Source of the DNA: Phlegmacium glaucopus
Taxonomy: Eukaryota; Basidiomycota; Agaricomycetes; Agaricales; Cortinariaceae
Assembly: GCA_015039465.1 (NCBI GenBank)
Contig: MU130546.1
Span: 239,341 to 264,480, forward strand
Direction of reading: 5' to 3'
Length of the DNA stretch: 25,140 nt
The position numbers were made by a program, and so were the translations under genes. The notes beneath the pieces were generated by a model that had not been told where the DNA came from, did not search any database, and saw nothing but the letters and a program-made list of their open reading frames with translations. Positions 10,901-20,843 of the stretch are shown one piece after another. Position 1 is the first letter of the stretch; the number at the start of each line of letters is the position of its first letter.

Positions 10901-10995
10901 CGTGAGTTATTGACCTGGGAATCGATGGATACTTGTCTGGTGGTCGTCAACTGGAGGACAGAGAAAAAAGTGATAAGATTTCTCACGATGTCACA

Positions 10996-11002
10996 TGACT
11001 CA
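10996..11002. promoter_or_regulatory. TGACTCA (Gcn4/Cpc1-type site)
   Basis: A perfect TGACTCA lies between the divergent NOG1 and DUF6535 starts, within TCACATGACTCATCA. The same word is kept in the second duplication unit at 13745-13751. This is the consensus of the fungal amino-acid-control bZIP regulator; binding here is inference. Confidence 0.4.
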
Positions 11003-11337
11003 TCAGGTTATCTACTAAGGCTCATCCAACTCAAATCCAACTCCATGATGCTCCAAGAATTTGCAAGGTAAGATCGGACTTCTTTTCATGGAAGAACTGG
11101 TTGAACGTTAGAATAGGGTTTCTCTGCACGGTTTTCGAGTAAATAACTCAACTTTGCTTGGAATCCGACATTCCGTTCATTGACTTCAAAACACCTTCGA
11201 GCCTAAGAGGAATCTATTACTTCCATGGATCCCCGAGAATTAAACCTGTGTGCAAGAAGCGCTGGGTTGTCAACCCCCGACATTAAAGGTTACATCAGAA
11301 TTACTCTCCACAGCTCTCCACCAACAACGGCATTCGG

Positions 11338-11344
11338 TATAAAG
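11338..11344 (+). promoter_or_regulatory. TATA-like box of DUF6535 copy A
   Basis: TATAAAG lies 74 bp before the proposed ATG at 11412. The second copy has the same word at 14160-14166, 75 bp before its ATG. Confidence 0.45.
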
Positions 11345-11411
11345 GGTAACTGAAGCATTGTTCTTCTCCTTGGTTAAACTCCTAGACTTCCGACACGATT
11401 AGCAACACTCT

Positions 11412-13489
11412 ATGGACAACGTGAGCGTTTTTCTTCAAATTCTCAAGGTTCACGTCATTGAAATACTTAGCATAGGTCAATACCCCGATCGTACCTTGGA
11501 ATTGTGGTGACGTATGGCAACATCCAATACAGAATCCAGCGCCTCGAAAACACTGGGAGAAATGCCGCAATATGGTGGCAAAGTACGATGAGGACATGGT
11601 AAAGGCTTGGAAAGGCGAAGTCGACAACCTCTTGATCTTTGTGAGCCCCCCACACACAAATCGATAACCATCTCCATGTTAAAGGTTTTATCGTATTAGG
11701 CAGGACTATTCTCTGCAACAGTCACTTCATTCACAGTCGAATCCTACAAATGGCTTGACGAAGACCCCAAAGACATCGATATCCGCATCCTCATCCATAT
11801 CTCCTCCCAACTCGGTCAAGCCTTTCCCAATGCATCAGTACAAGCCTTGCCAACCACTTTCCCACCATCTGCCGTCCGAATCAACATATACTGGTTCCTC
11901 AGCTTAACATTAAGCATTACGACTGTACTCATAGGGATCATGTGCATGCAATGGCTCCGTGAGTTTCAGCGAGATACGGCTCGGTCCCATAAAGATGCCA
12001 TTGCTATGCGTCAAATGCGTTTTGAAGGATTGTTGATGTGGAAAGTGCCTTCGATACTTTCGCTGCTTCCTCTCGGACTGCAAACGGCTCTCCTGCTCTT
12101 CTTCGTAGGGCTCCTTGAGCTATTGTGGGCTCGCAATAGGACTGTCGCGATCGTCATTTCCCTTGCTATTGGTACAGTATGTCTGTTCATTGTGGGAACA
12201 ACCATTCTTCCTGCTCTTCAATCGTTCTTAACTGTGGATCCACATCTACGAGTGTGCCAATGCCCATACAAGTCACCACAATCATGGGCATTCTACAGAA
12301 TAGCACGCTACTTAGTCCGAACTTATAGAATCATTGTGGCCCAACTCGCCGCTTTCGTCGTAATTTGGCTTCCCTCCGACAACGTCAACCAAACACCGGA
12401 GGTCCCTCGCAGGCCCGGAATTTCACATTTCGGCAGATTTGTAGAAGTCAACCTTGACAAAAGTTGGGTTGATTACGATATTCGATGGCGTTTGATGAGA
12501 GATGCATCTTTCTTTGATGAAGACCATTTTCCATGCGAGCCTGTTGACGGCAACGATATTGTACACGGGCTCACATGGATCGATCAGAGGTTCAACGGAG
12601 ATGTTGATACCGTCTACCTCATATTCCATTGTCTCTTGGATTTAGCTAATCCTCAAGCAGCGCAGATGGTTAGAGACCTCTCGCCTGATGCAGATTATCT
12701 TGTCAAACTTCTTTACCCAACGGCTGCGGATACTCATCCTCCTCTCTATCACGATTCCCCTATTCCGGATATCCAGACCCGGGAACATACCCTTACAGTC
12801 TTCCTGTGGCTGCACAAAAACATTCATCCAAAACTGAATGAATCCTATCTAGAATGCACAATTCGTCTTATGAATACGAGTCGTCGATGTGTCCCGTTTC
12901 TGGCCTTGCGGCAATCTAGTGATGACCTTGAAGGCCTTTCTCCCAGTGCGTCATCTCACGGCGACTGTTTGCCTTTCTGACAAGTTACTTTTTCCCAGAA
13001 ACGCTTATTCAGCTATTCAACTCTCTGAAATTAATGGTTACTTCCGATGCTATTACCGTTCAGCAAGGCTCAGAGATATGGGCATTACTTCGGGATTTGT
13101 ACATCAAAGACCCCCACCTACACGGGCAATGTCCAAGCCTTCTTGTTCTGACCTTCGACATATTGGAACAATTCCACCTCTGGCTGGAACCATCAGCACC
13201 ATCAGACAAACCTTTCATAGGTCGTCGTGTCGAAACTTGGCGTGTCGAAATTTGTGTGGTTGGGGTTATCCGAATGTTCGTACTAATGGATCCGGACCAC
13301 CTCTCTTCCCTTCGAAAGACAGCATCCTTCTACAAACTGGAAAATTTAGTACGGACTTTGGACGATCGTAGCACGGCACGTCAAGGAGAATCGGCCATAT
13401 TGCGCGGCTTGAAGAAACGAAGGTGGCCTGAGCTCATGGGAAAGATATTCCCTGCGAATCCCAAATTTTCGTCTCCTATCATTGCTTAA
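11412..13489 (+). CDS. DUF6535 membrane protein, copy A
   Basis: Function unknown. DUF6535 proteins are multi-copy membrane proteins of agaricomycetes. Exons: 11412-11420 (ATG GAC AAC), 11476-11640, 11700-12945, 12999-13489, giving 636 residues. The tiny first exon is supported by good splice sites and an identical arrangement in copy B. After a soluble N-terminus (HWEKCRNMVAKYDEDMV, residues about 29-45) come about four hydrophobic segments near residues 55-75, 121-145, 177-201 and 205-230. The block LREFQRDTARSHKDAIAMRQ lies between segments 2 and 3. The C-terminal 400 residues look soluble and helical, like the variable tail of this family. Compared with copy B it ends early: a TAA replaces the AAA lysine codon after SPIIA, and B-like sequence continues untranslated to about 13530. 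It shares a divergent promoter with NOG1. Confidence 0.88.
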
Positions 13490-13601
13490 GAAGAAATTTA
13501 ATTCGAATCCCATGATACCAGATTGCGAGTAGTTTCCACATCCGGTGCATACACGCCACCGTTGGAATAAAACTTTTTTTTTTGTTCAATGCATGGCTTT
13601 G

Positions 13602-13705
13602 GAGCAAGAAAAACGATGTCAGATGAAATTGGAATTTGAGAGCAATAAGTTATTCCAGGACGAAACTGTAGGTGTTTTTCGTTGCGTTTTGGAATCGGCT
13701 GCGAA
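13602..13705 (-). pseudogene. Relic of the NOG1 5' end (intron 1 and part of exon 1)
   Basis: This stretch matches 10750-10860, the end of NOG1 intron 1 and the 3' part of exon 1, in the same orientation. Shared words include AACGATGTCAGAT, GAAATTGGAA and CTGTAGGTGTTTTTCGTTG. The rest of exon 1, including the start codon and the sequence up to about 10970, is missing: the relic jumps to GGAAAAACGTGAC before the TTTCTCACGATGTCACATGACTCATC block resumes. It cannot be expressed as NOG1. Confidence 0.8.
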
Positions 13706-13744
13706 GGGACGGAAAAACGTGACAATATTTCTCACGATGTCACA

Positions 13745-13751
13745 TGACTCA
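13745..13751. promoter_or_regulatory. TGACTCA site, unit B
   Basis: This is the counterpart of the site at 10996 and is preserved although much of the surrounding NOG1 sequence has been lost. Confidence 0.35.
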
Positions 13752-14159
13752 TCAAAATATTATTATTAATATTATTACCGCTTTCGGTCACTTCAGGTTA
13801 GCTTTTGCAAGGTAAGATTGAGGTAAGGATCAGACTTCTTTTCATGGAACAATTAATTGGTTGAAAGGTAGAATTAGGTTGTCTCTGTATACAGCTTCCA
13901 AGTTGAAAGCAGCAAATAATCAGAACATGAACTTGGCTCGGAATCCGACATTCCGTTCATTGACTTGCAAAACAACCGTCACTGAGCCCAAGTAGCAATT
14001 CCACTAACTTCCATGGATCTCCTGAGACTTATAAAACCTGTGCCAAATAGCTGCTTATAGGTGTCTACCAATTACAACCCTTCATAGTATATGCAACAAG
14101 CACTGGGTTGTCAATTAAACTTTCATCAGAAATGCCTTTCCATCAACAACGGCATTCCG

Positions 14160-14166
14160 TATAAAG
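14160..14166 (+). promoter_or_regulatory. TATA-like box of DUF6535 copy B
   Basis: TATAAAG lies 75 bp before the ATG at 14235, the same position as in copy A. Confidence 0.45.
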
Positions 14167-14234
14167 GTGACCAAAGCATTGTTCTTTCTCCTTGGTTAGA
14201 CTCCTAGACTTACGATACGATTAGCAAACACGCT

Positions 14235-16347
14235 ATGGACGACGTGAGTGTCTTTCTTCAAAATTCTCAACGTGCACGTTATTGAAATACTTAGCTTAGG
14301 TTAATATCCCGATCGCGCCTTGGAATTGTGGTGACGTATGGCAACATCCAGTACCTAATCCAGCGCCTCAAAAACACTGGGAGAAATGCCGCAATATAGT
14401 GACAAAGTACGATGAAGAGATGGTCAAGGCTTGGAAAGGCGAAGTCGACAATCTCTTGATCTTTGTGAGTCTTTTCATGCACCAATTGATAACCATCACC
14501 ATCTTAATTAAAGGTTTTGTCATATTTAGGCCGGACTGTTCTCTGCAACAGTCACTTCATTCACAGTCGAATCCTACAAATGGCTTGACGAAAGTCCCAA
14601 CGACGTCAATACCCTCATCCTCACCCAGATCTCCACTCAACTCAGTCAAGCCTTTCCCAATGCATCAGCACCATTGCAAACCACTTTCCCGGTAGGATCA
14701 TCTGCCGTCCGAATCAACATATACTGGTTCCTCAGCTTGACATTAAGCATAACGACTGTACTCATAGGAATCTTGTGCATGCAATGGCTCCGTGAATTTC
14801 AGCGAGATACAGCCCGGTCCCATAAAGATGCCATTGCTATGCGTCAGATGCGTTTTGAAGGATTGTTGATATGGAAAGTGCCTTATATGCTTTCGCTGCT
14901 TCCTCTGGGACTGCAATCGGCTCTCCTGCTCTTCTTTGCAGGGCTCCTTGAGCTGTTGTGGGCTCGCAATAGGACTGTCGCGATCGTCATTTCCGTTGCT
15001 ATTGGTATAGTATGTCTATTCCTTGTGGCGACAACCATTCTTCCTGCTCTTCAGTCGCTCTTGACTGTGGATCCACATCTACGAGTGGGCCAATGTCCAT
15101 ACAAATCACCACAATCATGGGCCTTCTACAGGTCAACACGGTACTTAGTCCAAACAACCAGATTCATTATAGCCCAACTCGCCGCCTTCATAATTTTGCG
15201 TAAACCAATTCCCTCGGATGTCGACGAAGCGCACCACGTACCTCACAGGCGCGGAATTTCGCGTTTCGGCAGATTTGTAGAAGTCAACCTTGATAAAAGT
15301 TGGGTTGATTATGATATCCGATGGCGTTTGATGAGAGATGCATCTTTCTTTGATGAAGACCATTATCCATGCGAGCCTGTTGACGGCAACGATATTGTAC
15401 ATGGGCTTACATGGATTGATCAGACGTTCACAGAAGACGTTGATACCGTCTACCTCATATTCCATTGTCTCTTGGATTTAGCTAATCCTCAAGCAACGCA
15501 GATGGTTAGGGACCTCGCGCCTGATGTAGACTATCTTGTCAAACTTCTTTACCCAACGGATGCGGATATTCATCCTCCTCTTTATCATGATTCTCCTATT
15601 CCGGATATCCAGATCCGGGAACATATCCTTACAGTCTTCCTGTGGCTACACAAAAACATTCATCAGAGACTGAACGAATCATATCTAGAGTGCACGATTC
15701 GTCTTATGAATACGAGTCGTCGAACTGTCCCACTTCTGGCCTTGCGGCAATCTGATGATGATCTTGAAGGCCTTTGCCTCGGTGCGTCATCTTACGGCGA
15801 TTGTTTGCCGTTCTGACAAGTTATTTTTTCTCCAGAAACGCTTATTCAGCTGTTCAACGCTCTGAAATTAATGGTTGCTTCCGATGCTATTACCGTTCAG
15901 CAAGGCTCAGAGATATGGGCATTGCTGCGAGACCTGTACATCAAAGACCCTCGCCTACACCCAAGCCTTCTTACCCTGACCTTTGACATATTGGAACAAT
16001 TCCACCTCTGGCTAGCACCATCAGCATCAGAAAAACCATTCATAGGTCGTGTCGAAACATGTGTTGTTGGTGTTATCCGAATGTTCGCACTAATGGATTT
16101 GGATCACGTCTCTTCCCTTCGAAAGACTGCCTCGTTCTACAAACTGGAAAATTTAGTGCGCACTTTGGACGCTCGTAGCACGGTACTTCAAGGCGAATCG
16201 GCTATAATGCGGGGTTTGAAGAAACGAAGGTGGCCTGAGCTCATGGGAAAGATATTCCCAGCGAATCCCAAATTTTCGTCTCTCATTGCTAAAGAAGAAG
16301 TTGATTCGAATCCCATGATGGGTACCTCAATACCAGATTACAAGTAG
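14235..16347 (+). CDS. DUF6535 membrane protein, copy B
   Basis: Tandem paralogue of the gene at 11412; function unknown. Exons: 14235-14243 (ATG GAC GAC), 14300-14464, 14530-15781, 15836-16347, giving 645 residues. The exon plan and phases are those of copy A, with exon 2 of identical length. The hydrophobic segments and the LREFQRDTARSHKDAIAMRQ block are kept. The most divergent stretch follows membrane segment 4 (residues about 240-275, around RKPIPSDVDEAHHVP). There are short in-frame gaps in exon 4, for example the DPRLHPSLL region against DPHLHGQCPSLL in A. It ends GTSIPDYK, about 17 residues longer than A, and is probably the more ancestral end. The frame is intact, so it is likely functional. 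Confidence 0.88.
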
Positions 16348-16898
16348 CTACATGTGTACATCACGCGACGTTTGCTTTTTTGTTTGTTAAATGCAGGCAG
16401 CAGAACCTCGGCGGCAAGTCGGCGGTTTTTCTGAAGATAGGGCACGGGCGAAAGGATTCTTGCTGTCAAACCCAATGTTGTTATCGACTTATCATCTCCA
16501 GTCTATTCTAGTTTTCTTTCCCCACACTTGTTTGTAACCCCGCGTCATGGGTGGTACTCTCCTCCCCCCCCATTTTCTATCATGGTTTCATAGATAACAA
16601 ATTAACAATGGCCACCCGGGGTTACGGGCCCGGGCGCCCTTTGAACCATTAGGCCTGCATGTGTGATCGATCATATCCATCAATCATGCCTTGAGTACGC
16701 CTCGCCGTGCGTTGCATCGATGCACCTTCACTGAATCCGTTTCGCCGCAAAACCCACCCACCCAATCTCTTTTCTTTTATGTTCACCACCAAACAGGACA
16801 GGGTTAGCTCCTAACCAAAGAGTTACACAACTGATATTTTGGCAATAGATCTTTTGTCAAGGATCCACCTGCCCCCCCTACTACTACTACTATCATAT
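16348..16898. other. Intergenic region with hairpin
   Basis: No gene seen. Bases 16534-16553 (GTAACCCC, a 7-nt insert, then GGGTGG) pair with 16612-16625 (CCACCCGGGGTTAC), giving an imperfect hairpin with a 58-nt loop. GGGCCCGGGCGCCC follows at about 16627. It could be the 3' end structure of the DUF6535 transcript or the end of a small element. Pyrimidine-rich sequence with a (CTA)n run lies just before the F-box start. Confidence 0.5.
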
Positions 16899-18247
16899 AT
16901 GTCAGACAATTCTGATATTCGTCTTCCACAGGAACTTGTGGATCATATCATTGACCATTTACACGACGACCAACTCGCGTTAAGTAACTGTGCTCGCGTA
17001 TGTCAAGCATGGCTACCCACAAGTCGTCTTCATTTCTTCTCAAAGATCAGTCTCAAGGCAACCTCACCACATAACGGACCCGCAGTTCCTCAAGAACAAT
17101 GTAAACGACTTTACGCAGTTTTAATTCGATCCCCAGAAATCATATACAACATTCGCGAACTTGAAATTTGCGAAGGATCGCCTCACCATCATCACGATCA
17201 TTATCCTGAACTTTCATCTACGACTTGGATTACGACAGAACGCACATTGACAGCTTTATTCAAGATGCTTACGCATTTACAACGTTTGGATTTCTCAGCG
17301 ACTTCTACTCTCTATTGGAAATTATTACCACCGACTTTCCAGTCGGCCCTTTGGACTTTATTGTCCTTACCCACTCTCACCTATATTCGACTACACTCTT
17401 GGGTGTTTTCCGATCTTTCTTCTTTCGCTTCGATTCTGGCTCGTTGCCATAATTTGAACGCCTTCGCATTATCTTCCACCACTATTTTAAATGAAGGTTC
17501 CAGTCCTCAGCTCGATCAACAACCATCTCTTCAGGAGGAAGACGACGTCGTCGAAGAAGTCCACCCTACTATCCGACTGGAAGTTTTAACTCTGGATTAC
17601 GCTACCTTTGGATACTTGGAATACTGGTTTTTGGGTCCTCATTCGCTCGTCGACATTACGTCCTTGAGGGAACTACGCGTCGCCCATTTCCAAAATGCCA
17701 TTGCCATTGAGAAACTCTTACTGACTGTCGGAGGGTCACTTGAACATTTTCACCTCAAACCAGGGTCTTGGAACGGTAAATACTATTTTTTTTTGCCCGA
17801 GAGGTTCTTTGTAGATTATTAACATTTTGGTTCTTGTCATTGTCTCTAGTTCATTCATTCAACCTGTCGTGCAACTCTAGGTTGCGTTCTATTCGCCTCA
17901 CGCTAGAAGACCCCGATACCGCAATGGAATGGGCCACCGTCCTACTATCAAGTATCACAACAACCAACACCGTTCTCGAAAACGTCGGTCTCGAATTCTA
18001 CGCAGACATCAAAAAATTGGATGGATGGGCAGATCTAGACTCGCTCTTCGTTCAACCTGAATTTGCATCTTTACGACAAGTTGAGATTGGCTTGTTCGCA
18101 ATACCAACACATGCGGATTTTATCAAAGTCAAAGAGCAAATGAGAGGTTTGGAAAGTAGGGGAGTGGTACGATGGTATCAACTAGGAATCAAGAGCCAAC
18201 GTTCGAGCCGTCAATTAACGCCAAGAATAAGTCAGTATGAATCTTGA
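16899..18247 (+). CDS. F-box domain protein
   Basis: Likely substrate-recognition subunit of an SCF ubiquitin ligase; the target is unknown. Exons 16899-17775 and 17850-18247 are joined by a GT-AG intron, giving 424 residues. The F-box covers residues about 9-47: LPQELVDHIIDHLHDD, then SNCARVCQAWLPTSR and HFF. The rest has the leucine-rich, irregular pattern usual for basidiomycete F-box/LRR-like proteins (LTHLQRLDFS, LTYIRLHSW, SLRELRVAHF, SLRQVEIGLF). An acidic run EEEDDVVEEV sits in the middle. There is no in-frame ATG upstream of 16899; the proposed start gives MSDNSDIRLPQELV, typical of the family. The intron position is supported by frame continuity only. Confidence 0.85.
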
Positions 18248-18426
18248 AAAAAAAAAAAAAAAAACGTTTCTGTCTCTCTCTCTCAGTTTCACGGGTTTCG
18301 TGGGGATTGTTTTTATGGCCAGCGCGCGCCCCCCCGAATGGCGGTTTTGAAAGGGGAATTATGGTTATGGTTGTGCGTGTATGTGTGGTATATTTTTTTT
18401 TGGGACAATTGCGTATATGTTAGGAA
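18248..18426. other. Short tail-to-tail region between F-box and G-alpha genes
   Basis: Only about 180 bp separate the two stop codons. The stretch holds a poly-A run right after the F-box stop, a CT repeat and a C-rich run. Both 3' UTRs probably overlap here; that is inference from spacing. Confidence 0.5.
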
Positions 18427-20843
18427 TCAGGCAAGGCCGACTTCAGCGATATGCTTTCTTATAATCACTTCCCCCACTAGAAAATATATCCACAAACAAT
18501 CAGTCAGTTTTTTTTTTTTGTTATTAGTTACCACCACCATGATGGCACTTTATGTTTTTTTTTACTCACCATTCGATATGATGCTATGTGTTGCTTTCAC
18601 GTCCTGTAGTTGTTTGGCGATTTTATATATGTTATCCTTAATCAATGGGTTCAAACTTTTTTAAAAAAACGGAAGAAGCGTACCAGCATTGAAGTGAAAT
18701 GCTTTTTCGATGTTAGATCTCAGTACTTGAATGATGGAGAATCGGGTAACTCACAACATAAAGTAATCTCTTCGAAACGTCTTTCCGTCGATGTACCTGA
18801 AGGAAATGAGATCGGAAGTAATCGGATGCCGTTTCAAAGTTATTAGGTCTCTCCCCGAAACTCGTAATACTGTTTCAATTCAGTCAGTCAAAAAACACAA
18901 AAAAAAAAACATTGCAAAAAGAAGTGAGGTGAAGGGAAAAATAAGGGTTGACGTCGGCACCAAACTTTCGATCGGTGACCATTCTAAAGACCCTCGCAGA
19001 TTAATTTCGGGGTAATTTGCAACACGTACTATTTTCGTATTTGTGTCCCTGCGTTCAACTTCTCTCTTAAAACGTCTATCTATTTGAATTGACGTTTAGT
19101 AAGCAAGAAACGTACACCACAAGGGGTGGTGTGGGAAAGAGAACGACAAACCTTATTTAGCAAAAGTACCAAGTGGGCACCCTTGAGAAGTTTGTTCGAG
19201 CAGATGCTGGTAAACAGCTGCAGGGAGTCATCAATCCTGTTGGTTTTTGGATCTTCCTCGAGGTACTGCGAGTTTAAGATCCGTGAGTGGGAAGATGTCA
19301 ATCAAAGAGCAATCAAATAATGACCTGATCAAAAGCACTAATTGGAGCTGTAATGGCGTTTTTAAGTTTAATAAGTGCTATCTGGGTGGAGAGGCGTGAC
19401 GTGACGTACCTAAGAATATAATCGCCGTCGCTATATATAAATGACGTTAAGCAATGATAGATCCGGATAAGCCATCGTTTGTTACTCGCCATCGTCAAAG
19501 TATGGAACCCAAGTTGATCGCTAGTAAATTAAATAGTTTAGAGATCAGACACCGAGCGACCTAGGGGAATAGGAGTTTTTATACCTGCCCACGCTAAAAC
19601 GAGAGGTGAGAAGAGTGGAATAGAGAAGCGTAGATCCAATCACTTACTGCTCCGCCGACGTCATATAATTTCCAGTTATACGTTCTTCCTGCCATATGGA
19701 CTGGAAATGAATGCTCCATAACTCCAAGGGTTTGTAACCTGACGTTTAAAATATCATCTAAAATATCACAATTTGTCAAAAGTTGGAATCATGATAGGGC
19801 GGAAGAATATATATTACTGTTATTAGGACTATAATCAACGTCAGCTATTCGTTGAATACTCCTCAAGAAACTTGAAAAAAGAAAAGAAAGGTCAATAGTT
19901 ACAAGAGAAAGAGGGGTTCGATGAACATACTAGGAAGCCGATTCATCCAATCTTATTTTACGATGACTAACATAAGACCTGATAGTTTCATGGGTCCAAA
20001 GCGATTCTATATCATCGGCGGAGCTGGCTAACGTTCTTGCAACAAGATTCGTTATCTCGCGAATTCGATTATCCACTTGGGGTTTCTTTGACTCTGGTCC
20101 AATAGACCAATTTGGCGTGATCAGCGACTGCCAGCCTGAACGAACATATGCCCCCGTACGTCCACCCCCAATCGATACGCCCCCATTAAGTTCTGAGGTG
20201 AGAGTGGATTCCAGAGCCAAGAGTGGGAGTAGTCTGATTCTGAATGACGACATATCTCTTTGGATGTCGGCTGATGACATGGGATCTTGCAGATCGGTAG
20301 AGGAGGCTTCGAATTCAAGGTCGGAGAAAATCATGCGAACGGCCTTGATGATGTTGAAATAAACAATAGGAATCCATGAAAGGCGTTCGACGTCCAAGGT
20401 TTTTGAGGCGTAATATAGTTGGAATTGCTTTTGTAGAGTCGATTTGCCTAAAGAGAGGGGGAGGGGGGAGTTACTAGCATTTCTTGGTGTGAGTTGCGCT
20501 CCTCAGCATTACTTGCCTGACTCGGCTTGGCCCAAGAGCATCACTTTGTTTTTGCGATTTATTTCACGTTGTACACATATAAACACAATATGCCAACTCA
20601 CCTTTGACCTCCGACTTCCGTGCTGCTTTCTGGCGTGCAGACTCTTTCTACACGTTTGGTGGTTATTCGAAAGGAAGGGAATAGAGATTCAGTATAAGTT
20701 CTAACCTTCAACTCGTCATCGATTCGAGTGGTAATCTCAAATGCAGTTGGCTGGCCCATCCGTGGTTGAGGTTCTGAGGCAAAGCGGCCGTGACCTGGGT
20801 GAAGCGAGGAGGTGGTGCCTTTAAAGGATAATGTGGTTGCCAT
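18427..20843 (-). CDS. Divergent heterotrimeric G-protein alpha subunit
   Basis: GTP-binding signalling protein. Exons (minus): 20843-20706, 20647-20602, 20543-20517, 20447-19931, 19870-19818, 19757-19648, 19593-19585, 19520-19490, 19430-19410, 19347-19325, 19265-19152, 19079-19030, 18869-18755, 18701-18684, 18603-18570, 18476-18427. They join in frame to 451 residues, against about 350 for classic G-alpha. Visible: P-loop GQAESGKST (66-74), switch I R267 and T270 in DILNVRLQTLGV, DVGGARGQR (293-301), NKID (362-365), and a weak G5 (TSMLD in place of TCAxD, 421-425). The catalytic switch II glutamine of DVGGQ is A297. The helical domain is enlarged (one exon of about 172 residues). There is no MGxxxS myristoylation start and no C-terminal CAAX or CxxL motif. 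Several exons are tiny (9, 18, 21, 23 and 27 nt). Two introns use GC donors. The intron 19029-18870 is unusually long (160 nt). Expanded G-alpha families of this type are known in mushrooms. Confidence 0.88.
19431..19489 (-). other. Probable GC-AG intron (GCGAGT donor) in the G-alpha gene
   Basis: The frame needs GACGATG joined to CGACGGCG to give DDATAIIFL. The only fitting donor is GCGAGT; the nearby GTAACA leaves the wrong phase. Confidence 0.65.
19585..19593 (-). other. 9-nt microexon coding Arg-Gly-Gln in switch II
   Basis: CGTGGGCAG is flanked by TTTTAG and GTATAA. It supplies RGQ between DVGGA and RSTWVPYFDD. Without it the switch II block typical of this subfamily (DVGGARGQR) would be broken, although the frame would be kept. 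Confidence 0.8.
20448..20516 (-). other. GC-AG intron inside the G-alpha P-loop
   Basis: The donor is TCAG then GCAAGT and the acceptor is TTTAG then GCAAATC. The junction splits glycine 71 of GQAESGKST, so the splice is fixed by an invariant motif. Confidence 0.85.

Larger units (their letters stand above)
10749..13600. repeat. Tandem duplication, unit A
   Basis: This unit starts in NOG1 intron 1, includes NOG1 exon 1 and the divergent promoter, and runs to just past the first DUF6535 gene. It matches unit B (13602-16396) along its length, with small insertions and deletions in the non-coding part. Matching landmarks are ACGATGTCAGAT, CTGTAGGTGTTTTTCGTTG, TCACATGACTCATC, the whole DUF6535 gene, and the trailing poly-T then TTCAATGCATGG. 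Confidence 0.85.
13602..16396. repeat. Tandem duplication, unit B
   Basis: This is the second copy of the 10749-13600 unit, directly adjacent and in the same orientation. It holds the NOG1 relic, a longer promoter region with an AT-rich insert near 13755-13780 and extra sequence near 14040-14100, and the second DUF6535 gene. Similarity fades after the poly-T and AAATGCAGG near 16396. Confidence 0.85.

Noticed and set aside
11382..11718. Minus-strand frames opposite the start of DUF6535 copy A (similar ones at 14291-14485)
   Set aside because: They are antisense shadows of DUF6535 exon 2 and appear in both copies only because the DNA was duplicated.
18338..18846. Plus-strand frames between the F-box and G-alpha genes
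   Set aside because: They lie opposite the last exons of the G-alpha gene, whose motifs and splice sites explain the sequence.
18870..19029. Frame-breaking stretch in the G-alpha gene suggesting a pseudogene
   Set aside because: It is a 160-nt intron: GTACGT to AACAG joins K-Y and ITSFGERPNN in frame and restores a family block.
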